From Rhizobium esperanzae (GTDB lineage Bacteria > Pseudomonadota > Alphaproteobacteria > Rhizobiales > Rhizobiaceae): a stretch of 64,000 nt of DNA. The stretch is from assembly GCF_014197615.1 (NCBI RefSeq), contig NZ_JACIFY010000004.1, positions 1 to 64,000 on the forward strand, given 5' to 3'. The notes below the pieces were generated by a model. The model was not told where the DNA came from. It did not search any database and was given only the letters and a program-made list of their open reading frames with translations. Made by a program: the position numbers and the translations under genes. This document shows, one piece after another, positions 53,721 through 62,180 of the stretch; the first letter of the stretch is position 1; each line of letters begins with the position of its first letter.

Positions 53721-54733
53721 GCCAGATCGCTCCAATGGAGAACCGCGTCGCCGTCGAGATCCTTAACCAGTCGTCGCCCGGCAAGAGTTTCGAGATGTTT
53801 AGGTTCTATCCCCGTCCCCGGCCGTTTGACCGAGATGTCGCCGGCGGAGATGACATGGCCAGCTTTGAGCGGTCGGCTGACAACGATGCTCTTGCGGTTG
53901 TTCAGCCTGGTCGTCGCCTCGCTTGCAGCCGGTTCTTTGCGGCCGCTGCCTTTCATGATCTCGAAGGCGCGGATCGCATCCACAAGCCATTTCATTTCCG
54001 CCGGATCGGCCGAAAGCATGTGGTCGGGACCGTCGGCGGCTTTGTCGTAGGTGAAATGCCGCTCTATCACGCGGGCACCCATTGCCGCCGCACAAAGGCT
54101 TGCGACAGGCGTCAGCGTATGGTCGGAATAACCAACGTCGAGATCCGGAAACGTCTCCATCATCGTCTGCATCGCCCGCAGGTTCACATTTTCCGGATGC
54201 GTCGGATAACTCGTGATGGCATGCAGCAGAATGAGCTTGTCGTTGCCAGCTTCCTTGATTGCGGCAACGGATTCCCGAACTTCGTCTAGTGTGGACATGC
54301 CCGTCGACAGGATGATCGGCTTGCCCGTCTTTGCCAGATAGCGAAGAAAAGGAATGTTGACCGCGTCGTCCGAGCCCACCTTATGGGCCCCAACTCCGCA
54401 TCTCTCCAGGAGATCGACATCCGTCTCGTGCGAAGGAGACGAAAACCAATCCAGCCCGCGCTCCTCGGCATAGCGGAAAACGGCCTCATGCAGTTCGTGG
54501 CTGATTTCATATTTACGGAAAAGTTCGAACTGCGAGGTAACGCCGGTGTTTTCCATGTCAAACATGGCATTCCGGCTCGACAGTGTTTCTGCCCGGTAAG
54601 TCTGGAGCTTGACAGCATCGACCCCTGACGCCTTTGCCTCGTCAATCAGGAGCTTTGCCTGATCGAACGTTGTAAAGTTGCCGCCGATCTCGGCTATGAT
54701 ATAGCAGCGATCAGGCCGATAGTTGCGGAACAT
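53717..54733 (-). CDS. neuB: NeuB/SpsE-type nonulosonic acid synthase
   Basis: This enzyme condenses phosphoenolpyruvate with a hexose derivative to form a nine-carbon sugar acid. The 338-residue protein has the TIM-barrel start IIAEIGGNFTTFDQAKLLID, VDAVKLQTYRAETL near residue 39, and the PEP/metal-binding GYSDHTLTPVA near 205, followed by ARVIERHFT. A C-terminal antifreeze-like SAF domain starts near residue 283 (SIVVSRPLKAGHVISAGDI). The synthase family is sure; whether the product is legionaminic, pseudaminic, neuraminic or another acid is not. It lies 120 bp downstream of the radical SAM gene, the largest gap in the operon. Confidence 0.92.
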   Translation of the reverse strand: MFRNYRPDRCYIIAEIGGNFTTFDQAKLLIDEAKASGVDAVKLQTYRAETLSSRNAMFDMENTGVTSQFELFRKYEISHELHEAVFRYAEERGLDWFSSPSHETDVDLLERCGVGAHKVGSDDAVNIPFLRYLAKTGKPIILSTGMSTLDEVRESVAAIKEAGNDKLILLHAITSYPTHPENVNLRAMQTMMETFPDLDVGYSDHTLTPVASLCAAAMGARVIERHFTYDKAADGPDHMLSADPAEMKWLVDAIRAFEIMKGSGRKEPAASEATTRLNNRKSIVVSRPLKAGHVISAGDISVKRPGTGIEPKHLETLAGRRLVKDLDGDAVLHWSDLA

Positions 54734-54853
54734 CTGTTACTCCCTGTAATCACGACCGGCAATTTGCCTCGCGCCCTTGGCAGCATGGCCTTTGCCCCAG
54801 GCCCGATAAATGTCGACCTGAAAAGGTTGCCGCTGCGCGCGTATTTCAGCCGA

Positions 54854-55924
54854 TTATCGCCCGATTTCCTGGTTCCGATCGACATAATTCCGGACAATGA
54901 CCTGTCTGCCGCAAATCTGAGCGGTTTCGTCATTGGTCTCTCTCGGCAGGTAGCACCTGCGGCAGACCTCGCTTTTCAGGAAACCCTGCGGTTCCTTGTG
55001 CAGCGCGCGCACCGCGTTCATTTTTTCCCCGTGCCATATCTGGTGCACGGTTTCGGTGTTCGCATCGCCGATAACCTCACGGTTCTCCTCGTCGTTCGAG
55101 CACTTCATGACCAATCCGTCGGCACCGATTACTAGGCGCTGGTATTGCTGCGGGCAGGTGAAGTTGTTGAGATAGGCGATATCGGAATCTTTGCCGAGAT
55201 AATCGATCAGCGGATTGAAGGCGACGAGATCCACATGAGGCGCGAAGGTCTCGTAATAGAGATCAGGATTTTCCCGGATCGCCGGCCAAATGCCCTGCAC
55301 CTTGATGACAGGACGATGGAGACCGCGCTCATCCTTGTATTTCTTTATGTCCTTGATCTTGTCGAGCAGAGCCTGGAACTTGATCGGCTTGCGGATCTTC
55401 TCATAGGTCTCACCGGTGCCGTCGATAGAAACGGTGATCCAGTCGATACCGGCATCGACGAGCTGGGCGAAATAGTCTCTGTTGAGCTTAAAACCATGCG
55501 TGAGGGTCGAGACTTCCTTGATCCCGTGGTCCTTGGCATAGCGCACACAGTCCGCGAAACGCTTGTGCAACGTCGCCTCGCCGCGCAGCGACAGACGGAT
55601 CGCAGGAACCTTGCCGCCGATCTCATCGATGATGCGGCAATAAAGGTCCCAGTCCATCCGGGTCGTGTTAACGCTCTTCTTGAACTCGTCGCTGATCGTA
55701 TAGCACATCGGGCAACGCAGATTGCAGATCGACGCCAGCTCGAGATCGACGAGCAGCGGGTAGTCCGAAACCTGCTGGTTCAGGGCATATTCCGACCACT
55801 TGCGACGGTAATCCGCGTATTCGGCTTCCCATCCCTCGCCACGGAACCTGTCGAACGCGGCTTCGCGCTCGTCCGTGTCCATCGAGTAGTTGCCCTTGTT
55901 GATCGGAACGTAACGCTCGTTCAA
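54854..55924 (-). CDS. Radical SAM / SPASM-domain enzyme in a sugar operon
   Basis: The 356-residue protein has the radical SAM cluster motif CNLRCPMC at residues 67-74 (CxxxCxxC), the SAM-contacting LSLRGEATL near 113 and a ITVSIDGTGETYEKIRK strand near 164. A C-terminal SPASM region has Cys258, Cys276, Cys322, Cys325 and Cys339 for an auxiliary iron-sulfur cluster. An unusual 55-residue N-terminal extension is rich in charged residues. It uses a TTG start at 55924 preceded by AAGGAG inside the epimerase gene. Substrate is unknown. In this context a chemical step on a nucleotide sugar, such as deamination, dehydration, epimerisation or thio-insertion, is plausible. Confidence 0.88.
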   Translation of the reverse strand: MNERYVPINKGNYSMDTDEREAAFDRFRGEGWEAEYADYRRKWSEYALNQQVSDYPLLVDLELASICNLRCPMCYTISDEFKKSVNTTRMDWDLYCRIIDEIGGKVPAIRLSLRGEATLHKRFADCVRYAKDHGIKEVSTLTHGFKLNRDYFAQLVDAGIDWITVSIDGTGETYEKIRKPIKFQALLDKIKDIKKYKDERGLHRPVIKVQGIWPAIRENPDLYYETFAPHVDLVAFNPLIDYLGKDSDIAYLNNFTCPQQYQRLVIGADGLVMKCSNDEENREVIGDANTETVHQIWHGEKMNAVRALHKEPQGFLKSEVCRRCYLPRETNDETAQICGRQVIVRNYVDRNQEIGR

Positions 55925-55925
55925 T

Positions 55926-56771
55926 TTACGACTCCTTCATCATCACGCCGATGCCGGCCGGCAGATCCCACTCCGGCTGCCATCCAAGAACGGCGCGAGC
56001 CCGCGTAATATCCGCCCGCACGTCAGGTATTTCATTCCGCCGAACAGCGCAAGACGACACAACAGGTAGATCAGTGCCGGCCGCCTTCTGCAAGATATCG
56101 ATGATTTCCTGCACCGAATACGACGTTCCCGACCCGATATTGATGCAGTGGTAGCCTTCGGCCACGTCCATGGCTTTGGCGAAGGCGCTCAGGACATCGT
56201 CAACGAAGACATAGTCCCGCCGCGGGCTGAGGTCCATGACCTGTATTTCCTGCTTCGTTCGTATCTGATGCAGAAGCGTCGGTATCAGAAATTCCAGGCG
56301 CTGCCCAACCCCATATATATTGAAAAGGCGCAATACCACCACCGGTATTTGCTCGTATGTGACAGCGAACTCGCAGAGTTGTTCGGCAAGATATTTGGAA
56401 AGCGCGTAGGGGTTATTCGGCTTGACCGGATCGCTTTCGTGGATCGGCAGCCGTTCCGGCACCCCATAAACATAGGCGCTTGCGAAGACGAGTTTGGCCT
56501 TGTGCCGCTTGCACCAGTTCAAAGCATGCTGCGTACCGAGAACATTGGCGGCGGTGAAGCTCGGGCCTTGTGTCCAGCTATCTGGAACGAATGTCCTGCC
56601 GGCAAGATGAAACAGCGTGCGCGCGGCCGGAAGATCCTGCCAAAGGCGCTCTTCGCTTATGTCCCCCTGCGTTCGGTCAAGCGCAAGCACGTCAACGCCG
56701 GCCCGTTCAAGCCGCTCCACCAGACGCCTCCCGAGAAAGCCGCCCGCACCGGTGACAATGGCATCAACCAT
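55926..56771 (-). CDS. NAD-dependent epimerase/dehydratase
   Basis: The 281-residue extended SDR has VTGAGGFLGRRLVERLERAG at the N-terminus, the ASAYVYGVPERLPIHE segment with a modified Ser region near 96, and NPYALSKYLAEQLC with the catalytic Tyr/Lys near 122. NIYGVGQRLEFLIP and RRDYVFVDDV are typical of sugar-nucleotide SDRs. It is slightly shorter than usual. The gene overlaps the nucleotidyltransferase by 8 bp and abuts the radical SAM gene, so the three should act in one pathway. The exact reaction is unknown; a reductase or epimerase of a 4-keto sugar is likely. Confidence 0.87.
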   Translation of the reverse strand: MVDAIVTGAGGFLGRRLVERLERAGVDVLALDRTQGDISEERLWQDLPAARTLFHLAGRTFVPDSWTQGPSFTAANVLGTQHALNWCKRHKAKLVFASAYVYGVPERLPIHESDPVKPNNPYALSKYLAEQLCEFAVTYEQIPVVVLRLFNIYGVGQRLEFLIPTLLHQIRTKQEIQVMDLSPRRDYVFVDDVLSAFAKAMDVAEGYHCINIGSGTSYSVQEIIDILQKAAGTDLPVVSSCAVRRNEIPDVRADITRARAVLGWQPEWDLPAGIGVMMKES

Positions 56772-57477
56772 TCAAGAACCTGGATTTCATGGTTTCGAAC
56801 TCTTCGATCGCCAATGCATAATCGTCGGGGCGTCCGATATCGAGCCAGTAGCCTTGAAAATCGCGCACCGTGGCCGGTTTGCCTGCCGCCAGGAGATCGA
56901 GCATCAACTGGTCAAAGCCGTAGGCACCGCGTTGCGGTATATGTTCGACGGCCGCCGCAGACACCATGTAGACGCCCATACTGACCTTATACTCGGCCGT
57001 CGGCTTCTCCCGGAAGCCGGTCAGGCGTCCTGCCTCGTTGGTATCAAGAACGCCGTAGTCTATGCGGTGCTGCCGCGTCTTGGACGAGATCGTGAAGATG
57101 TTGCCGTCACGGACATGGGTATCGTGAAAATCGGCATAGTTGAGATCCGTCAGGATGTCGCCGTTCATCACCAGGAAATTCTCCGGCAGATCCTTGATCA
57201 ACCGGAGCGGTCCCATCGTGCCAAGCGGCTCGTCCTCGAGCGAATAGTCGATGCGTACGCCCCACTTATCGCCATCCTGGAAAAACGCCTTGATCAATTC
57301 CGCCTGATGGTTGACGGCAAGCGTTATGTGCTGAAATCCGCCCGATATCAGCTGTCGAATGATGACCTCGAGAATAGGATAATCGCCGATCGGCATCAAA
57401 GGTTTTGGAAGGACGACGGTATAGGGCCGCAACCGCGTTCCCATTCCCCCCGCCAGAATGACTGCGCGTCTAGACAT
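56764..57477 (-). CDS. Sugar-1-phosphate nucleotidyltransferase
   Basis: The 237-residue protein has AVILAGGMGTRLRPYTVVLP at residues 5-24 and a KPLMPIGDYPILEVII follow-up, the nucleotidyltransferase G-x-G-T-R signature. FLVMNGDILTDLNYADF near 103 carries the metal Asp, and YGVLDTNEAGRLTGFREKP lies near 140. It resembles mannose-1-phosphate guanylyltransferases and the GDP-glucosamine-forming PtmE of the legionaminic acid pathway, without CBS or acyltransferase domains. Adjacent to a LegB-like dehydratase, it may form the first nucleotide sugar of the nonulosonate branch. The nucleotide and sugar cannot be fixed from sequence alone. Confidence 0.85.
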   Translation of the reverse strand: MSRRAVILAGGMGTRLRPYTVVLPKPLMPIGDYPILEVIIRQLISGGFQHITLAVNHQAELIKAFFQDGDKWGVRIDYSLEDEPLGTMGPLRLIKDLPENFLVMNGDILTDLNYADFHDTHVRDGNIFTISSKTRQHRIDYGVLDTNEAGRLTGFREKPTAEYKVSMGVYMVSAAAVEHIPQRGAYGFDQLMLDLLAAGKPATVRDFQGYWLDIGRPDDYALAIEEFETMKSRFLNG

Positions 57478-58450
57478 TGAAAATATCCGCCTTATACCGC
57501 GCCAGATTCTGCGGCTGACGCAGCCATTCGATCGTTGCCTTCAGGCCATCTTCCACGCTGTAACGCGGCGAAAATCCGGTCAGGGACCTGATCAGGCTGT
57601 TGTCGCAGCAGAGGCGTTCCACTTCGCTGTTTGCCGGCCGCAAACGCTGTTCGTCGCATTCGATCTCGACGCTGATGCCGATGATGTCGGCGATCAGTTG
57701 AACGGTATCGCCGATCGAGATCTCGCTGCCGGAGCCGATATTGACCGTCTGCCCGATCGCTTGGTCGCAAGCCGCGAGCGCCAGAAAGCCGTCGCATGTA
57801 TCCTGCACGAAATTGAAATCCCGCGTGGGTGAGAGCGCACCGAGTTTCAAGGTCGTCCGTCCGCTCAGAAGCTGCGAAATCACGGTCGGAATAACCGCCC
57901 TTGCCGATTGTCTCGGGCCAAAGGTGTTGAAAGGCCGTGCGATGGTCACCGGCAGATCAAAGCTCGAATGATAGCTGTAGGCGATCGCATCGGCGCCGAT
58001 CTTGGAAGCCGAATAGGGCGACTGCGCCTGCAGCGGGTGGCTTTCGCTGATCGGCACAAAACGCGCCGTGCCGTAGACTTCGCTCGTCGAAGTCTGGATC
58101 ACCCTTCCGACACCGGCGTCGAGAGCCCCTTGAAGGACGTTCAGCGTCCCATGCACATTCGTATCGATGTAGCTTGAGGGTGCCTGATAGGAATAGGGAA
58201 TGGCGATCAGAGCGGCGAGATGAAAGATCGTGTCGACACCTCTAGCGACGGCGCGCATCTGCGCGGGATCGCGGACGTCCCCAAGGACCACCTCGAAATG
58301 GCCGCGATATTCCGATTGGTCCAGCCAGCCCCAGCTGGAAAACGAGTTGTATTGGCAAAGGGCACGGACTTCGACGCCCGATCTGACCAGAGTCTCGACA
58401 AGATGCGAACCGATAAACCCATCTGCCCCGGTGACAAGCGCTCTCTTCAT
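57470..58450 (-). CDS. LegB-like NAD-dependent 4,6-dehydratase
   Basis: The 326-residue extended SDR shows VTGADGFIGSHLVETLVRSG, ALCQYNSFSSWGWLD near residue 31, TSTSEVYGTARFVPISESHP with the catalytic Thr/Glu near 122, and SPYSASKIGADAIAYSYH near 146. The ALCxYNSFxSWGWLD block is a hallmark of LegB-type GDP-N-acetylglucosamine 4,6-dehydratases as I remember them. It would make the 4-keto-6-deoxy intermediate of a legionaminic-acid-like sugar. Stop and start codons overlap the neighbouring nucleotidyltransferase by 8 bp and wzt by 4 bp. Confidence 0.88.
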   Translation of the reverse strand: MKRALVTGADGFIGSHLVETLVRSGVEVRALCQYNSFSSWGWLDQSEYRGHFEVVLGDVRDPAQMRAVARGVDTIFHLAALIAIPYSYQAPSSYIDTNVHGTLNVLQGALDAGVGRVIQTSTSEVYGTARFVPISESHPLQAQSPYSASKIGADAIAYSYHSSFDLPVTIARPFNTFGPRQSARAVIPTVISQLLSGRTTLKLGALSPTRDFNFVQDTCDGFLALAACDQAIGQTVNIGSGSEISIGDTVQLIADIIGISVEIECDEQRLRPANSEVERLCCDNSLIRSLTGFSPRYSVEDGLKATIEWLRQPQNLARYKADIFNV

Positions 58451-59766
58451 TTCAAAACACCCTCAGAATCACGCAGGAAAAGCTTCTCCACTTCCCAAGG
58501 CAGCTGGATGGCCGAAATCGACGGCTTCCGTTGCTGACCCAGCATCTGGATAATTCCGACATTGTCCTCCACGTCGAACCGGATACCCTCGGCGACGGAA
58601 TATATCGAGAACCGGCTCGATATGCCCAGCCGCACGTAGAACGTGCCGGTGTTGAGAAGACATCCGGGAAATTTGACGCGGGCTCGATAATAACCGGCTG
58701 GCCGGGCGTCGAGGCGCCCGACGTCGAGCTCGGGATCGGAAAGGCTGACGAGGGGCGTATAGCCATCCTCCATCATGATCTGCATTCCGACCGAGAGGCC
58801 GGAGAGAGGCTCCCTCAACTCGTATTCGACCTCGACGGAGAAGCCCTTGGACAGTTCCACCGTTCCGGAAACCTCGTCCTTCTCGTTCAGTACCGCAACA
58901 CGGCATATGACCGCCTTTCCATCGACGTCCTCGGGATTGACCGAGTAAATTGCCGTGCCGCCGAATTCCGGTCGGTCGAGATAGGCTTTTATCACATCGG
59001 CGGTATCGCCCATCGCAGCGACTTTGCCGTCGGCCATCAGGATCGATTTCGGGCAGATGCTGCTGATCGCCGTCATGTTGTGGCTGACAAAGATAATCGT
59101 TCGGCCAGCCTTCGTGACTTCCTGCATGCGCCCCATGCATTTATTCTGGAAGTTGACGTCGCCGACGGCCAATACCTCGTCGACCAAGAGTATTTCCGGC
59201 TCGAGATGCGCCGCGACGGAGAAGGCCAGGCGGACATACATGCCCGACGAATAGCGCTTCACCGGCGTGTCGATAAATTCGCCGATTTCGGCAAACTCGA
59301 CGATTTCATCGAATTTCGATCTGACCTCGGCACGGCTCATGCCCAGGATGGCGCCGTTGAGATAGACGTTCTCTCGGCCGGTGAGTTCTGGATGAAAACC
59401 CGTGCCAACCTCAAGCAGGCTGGCAATTCTGCCTCGTATCCCTATGAAGCCCGAATTAGGCATGGTGATACGCGACATCACCTTCAACAGCGTGGATTTT
59501 CCGGCGCCGTTCCTGCCGATAATCCCGACGATCTCGCCGTGCCCGACCTCGAAAGAGACGTCATCCAGCGCGTGGAAGATGTCTCCCTTCAGCCGCGACT
59601 GCGCGCCGCGGTCGGACGTATGATCGGATACCGAAACGTTCGGATCCGGAAGGTTGCGCCACTTCGCCCACCAACTCTGAAGGTCGCGATAGAGAGTGCC
59701 GTGATTGATCACGCCAAGACGATATAGCTTGCTGACGTGCTCCGCTCGAATAACGATATCGTTCAT
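58447..59766 (-). CDS. wzt: ABC transporter ATP-binding protein, Wzt type
   Basis: Wzt powers export of a finished lipid-linked O-polysaccharide across the inner membrane. The 439-residue protein has Walker A GRNGAGKS at 84-91, the signature YSSGM near 172 and Walker B EILLVDEV near 191. A C-terminal Wzt-type carbohydrate-binding domain follows at about residues 260-420. That domain normally recognises a modified chain end, and the locus holds three methyltransferases that could make one. The ATG at 59766 shares its A with the wzm stop codon. Length matches Wzt with domain. Confidence 0.95.
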   Translation of the reverse strand: MNDIVIRAEHVSKLYRLGVINHGTLYRDLQSWWAKWRNLPDPNVSVSDHTSDRGAQSRLKGDIFHALDDVSFEVGHGEIVGIIGRNGAGKSTLLKVMSRITMPNSGFIGIRGRIASLLEVGTGFHPELTGRENVYLNGAILGMSRAEVRSKFDEIVEFAEIGEFIDTPVKRYSSGMYVRLAFSVAAHLEPEILLVDEVLAVGDVNFQNKCMGRMQEVTKAGRTIIFVSHNMTAISSICPKSILMADGKVAAMGDTADVIKAYLDRPEFGGTAIYSVNPEDVDGKAVICRVAVLNEKDEVSGTVELSKGFSVEVEYELREPLSGLSVGMQIMMEDGYTPLVSLSDPELDVGRLDARPAGYYRARVKFPGCLLNTGTFYVRLGISSRFSIYSVAEGIRFDVEDNVGIIQMLGQQRKPSISAIQLPWEVEKLFLRDSEGVLK

Positions 59767-60644
59767 CAGACGGTATCCATCGCGTTGGCTTCCGCGCGCG
59801 AAAAAAGTGCCAACCCACATAGGGTGATCGCCATCGTCACAGCAAGATTGGCGAGGCAAAGACCGACGGGCAAGGCGGGAGCGTCAAAAAGCGCCCAGCG
59901 GAAGGTTTGAACCGGCGTGGTCATTGGATTGATGTAATAAAACCAATGATACCGTTCCGGGATCTGGCTGAAGGGGTACACGATTGGCGTACCATACATC
60001 CAGAGCTGCGTCATGAACCCGACGGCGTAGACAAGATCTCGGAAACGCACCGTCAGCGCCGAAACGACAAGCCCCGCACCGATGCCCAGCACGGCGATAT
60101 AGAGCAGCACCAGCGGCGTCAGAAACAGGAACCAATAGTTCAGGGTCAGATCGGGATTGGCAATTTTCAGGCCAATGGAAACCGTCAACAAGAGCAGGAA
60201 CTGGATCGCAAAGGCGACAAGGCCGCTCATCGCAACAGACAGTGGCACCACAAGCCTCGGAAAATAAACCTTTCCGAACAGATTGGCGTTCTTCGAGAAG
60301 ACCTCGGAGTTATTGGTCAGACAGGCGGAAAAATAGCTCCAGATGATGGTGCCCGACATGTAAAACAAGAAGGGCGGGAGGCCATCCGTGGAAAGATTGG
60401 CGATTTTTCCGAACACGACATAATAGGTCATCGCCGTCAGTGACGGCTGAATGATGTACCAGACAGGCCCGAGAATGGTCTGTTTGTAAAAGGTCGTGAA
60501 GTCCCGCTTGAAAAACATCCAGACGAGATCGCGATATTGCCAGACAAGGCTGAGATCCGGCGTATTGCCCTTCGAAGGCTTGATAACGATATCCCAATCG
60601 TCATCCTCACGCGCCGAGACCGATCCTTTCAGATGTTCTGTCAT
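59766..60644 (-). CDS. wzm: ABC transporter permease, Wzm type
   Basis: This 292-residue inner-membrane permease has six hydrophobic helices and the ABC-2 polysaccharide exporter pattern: YRDLVWMFFKRDFTTFYKQT near residue 36, GPVWYIIQPSLTAMTYYVVF near 55, NLFGKVYFPRLVVPLS near 122, and MYGTPIVYPFSQIPERYHWF near 210. It forms the channel with Wzt. The soluble N-terminus is acidic. It overlaps the aminotransferase gene by 4 bp and wzt by 1 bp. No wzx or wzy is present in the window, so ABC-dependent assembly is the expected route. Confidence 0.94.
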   Translation of the reverse strand: MTEHLKGSVSAREDDDWDIVIKPSKGNTPDLSLVWQYRDLVWMFFKRDFTTFYKQTILGPVWYIIQPSLTAMTYYVVFGKIANLSTDGLPPFLFYMSGTIIWSYFSACLTNNSEVFSKNANLFGKVYFPRLVVPLSVAMSGLVAFAIQFLLLLTVSIGLKIANPDLTLNYWFLFLTPLVLLYIAVLGIGAGLVVSALTVRFRDLVYAVGFMTQLWMYGTPIVYPFSQIPERYHWFYYINPMTTPVQTFRWALFDAPALPVGLCLANLAVTMAITLCGLALFSRAEANAMDTV

Positions 60645-61747
60645 GCCGACAACTTCAGCTTCTCCGGGAGCGCCGCAAGAAGGCTGCAGACGCGCTCGAT
60701 CTCATCGCTGCTATGCCCGGCCGAAATCGGCAGGCTCAGCTCGGTGGCATGCAGCTCATCGGCAATGGGATAATCGCCGGAAAGAATACCTTGCATTGCC
60801 TTCTGCCTATGCGGCGCGATCGGATAATGTATCTCGGTCTTGACCCCGTTATCGAGTAGCCACTGGCGCAATTCGTCGCGAGCCGGGTGACGTATCCCGA
60901 AAATATGAAACACGTCATACTCGGCAGGTCGACGAAGCGGTTGCGCGAGCCATTTGGGCAGATTGGCAAAATAGATGCCGGCCAGTGCCCGCTTATGTTC
61001 AGTCACCTGATCGAGGTAACGCAGCTTGACCCGCAGGAATGCCGCCTGCATCTCATCCAGTCTGGAATTTACACCGATATAGACGTTCTCGTATTTTTTC
61101 TTCGAGCCATAATTGCGCATGTGCCTCAAGCGATCTGCAAATTCGTCATCATCCGTGACGATCGCGCCCGCATCTCCGAGAGCTCCAAGATTCTTGGTCG
61201 GGTAGAAGCTGAAGCAGCCGGCAATTCCAAAGGTGCCGGTCAACTTGCCATCATAGCGCGCACCATGAGACTGCGCGCAATCCTCGATCACCTTGAGACC
61301 ATGCTCGCTTGCAAACGCGGCGATCTCGGTCATCCGACAGGCTTTGCCGAAAAGATGCGTTACGCAGATTGCCCGCGTCTTGCGTGTGAGCGCCGCAAGA
61401 AGGCGCTCCGGATCGATATTGAAGGTTTCGCGTTCGGGCTCTACCAGAACGGGTTTGTGGCCCGCACGAAGAATTGCCAGAATAGTGGCTATATAGGTAT
61501 TGGAGGCGACCATGATCTCGCTGCCTTTCGGCAGATCGAGCGCTTCGATCGACAGGATCAGCGCATCCAGACCATTGGCTACGCTTACGCAATGCTTGCT
61601 TTCCGCAAAGGCCGCGAATTCAGCTTCGAATGAAGAGACCTCATTCCCAAGTATGTACCACCCGGAACGAATGACACGGGAAGCAACCGACTCCAACTCT
61701 TCCATCAGCGCGCGGTTGGCCTGCGCAAGACTTTCATACTCAATCAT
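60641..61747 (-). CDS. fdtB: DegT/DnrJ/EryC1 aminotransferase (FdtB/QdtB-like)
   Basis: This PLP-dependent sugar aminotransferase has about 368 residues. It shows SGWYILGNEVSSFEAEFAAF near residue 30, HLFGKACRMTEIAAFASEHG near 130, EDCAQSHGA and the Schiff-base lysine in FSFYPTKNLGALGDAGAI near 178. RNYGSKKKYEN and SRLDEMQAAFLRVKL complete the family. Next to an FdtA-type isomerase it should aminate C3 of dTDP-3-keto-6-deoxyhexose, giving Fuc3N or Qui3N; the symbol is therefore provisional. The ATG at 61747 (MIEYESLAQANRAL) was preferred; ATGs up to 61807 would overlap fdtA. It could in principle also serve the nonulosonate branch. Confidence 0.85.
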   Translation of the reverse strand: MIEYESLAQANRALMEELESVASRVIRSGWYILGNEVSSFEAEFAAFAESKHCVSVANGLDALILSIEALDLPKGSEIMVASNTYIATILAILRAGHKPVLVEPERETFNIDPERLLAALTRKTRAICVTHLFGKACRMTEIAAFASEHGLKVIEDCAQSHGARYDGKLTGTFGIAGCFSFYPTKNLGALGDAGAIVTDDDEFADRLRHMRNYGSKKKYENVYIGVNSRLDEMQAAFLRVKLRYLDQVTEHKRALAGIYFANLPKWLAQPLRRPAEYDVFHIFGIRHPARDELRQWLLDNGVKTEIHYPIAPHRQKAMQGILSGDYPIADELHATELSLPISAGHSSDEIERVCSLLAALPEKLKLSA

Positions 61748-61748
61748 C

Positions 61749-62180
61749 TCAGAGCCGTTCATAGGGGGTGTCGATGTAGTCATCCTTATCATATCCGCGA
61801 GAGGCAAAAACGAGCAGGATTGAACCGGGACCGAAGGTCATTTCATGCCAGTCCCTTGGCTCTACCAGCAGGCACTGGTCCGGTGACGACAAGGTAATCT
61901 CTTCGCGGGCTTTTCCATCGTCCATCAAAACCATCACGCTTCCCGAAAGCGCCACCAACGCCTGTCGAGTCTGGTGATGACGATGACCACCGCGTGTATG
62001 TCCGTCGGCTCCATAGATCCAGAAGCTTCGAACAACCGGAAATGGCAGTATTCCGTCCATGACGGTCAGCGCGCCTCGTCCGTCGGACATCGTCTTTAAC
62101 GTAAGCAGGGTAAAAGCAGACAAGATTGGTTTTCCAGTTTTTGCCGGTTCAGCCGGGTGGGAAATGCGGAGCTGGCTCAC
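61749..62180 (-). CDS. fdtA: FdtA/QdtA-type dTDP-4-keto-6-deoxyglucose 3,4-isomerase
   Basis: The 143-residue cupin (WxcM-like) protein has the family start [21 protein letters not shown] near residue 32, shown here in part as [10 protein letters not shown]. The catalytic His-rich segment [19 protein letters not shown] lies near residue 63 and [17 protein letters not shown] near 115. It moves the keto group from C4 to C3 ahead of the aminotransferase. Galacto or gluco outcome (FdtA versus QdtA) cannot be read with certainty. A GTG at 62180 is the only good start, overlapping rmlA by 32 bp; the ribosome-binding site is weak. Confidence 0.87.
   Translation of the reverse strand: MSQLRISHPAEPAKTGKPILSAFTLLTLKTMSDGRGALTVMDGILPFPVVRSFWIYGADGHTRGGHRHHQTRQALVALSGSVMVLMDDGKAREEITLSSPDQCLLVEPRDWHEMTFGPGSILLVFASRGYDKDDYIDTPYERL

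Noticed and set aside
60641..61747. Reading the DegT aminotransferase as the missing LegC of the nonulosonate branch
   Set aside because: It overlaps wzm and abuts an FdtA/QdtA isomerase that needs exactly this partner, and its sequence pattern fits FdtB/QdtB better. A double role cannot be excluded, but it is not the simplest reading.
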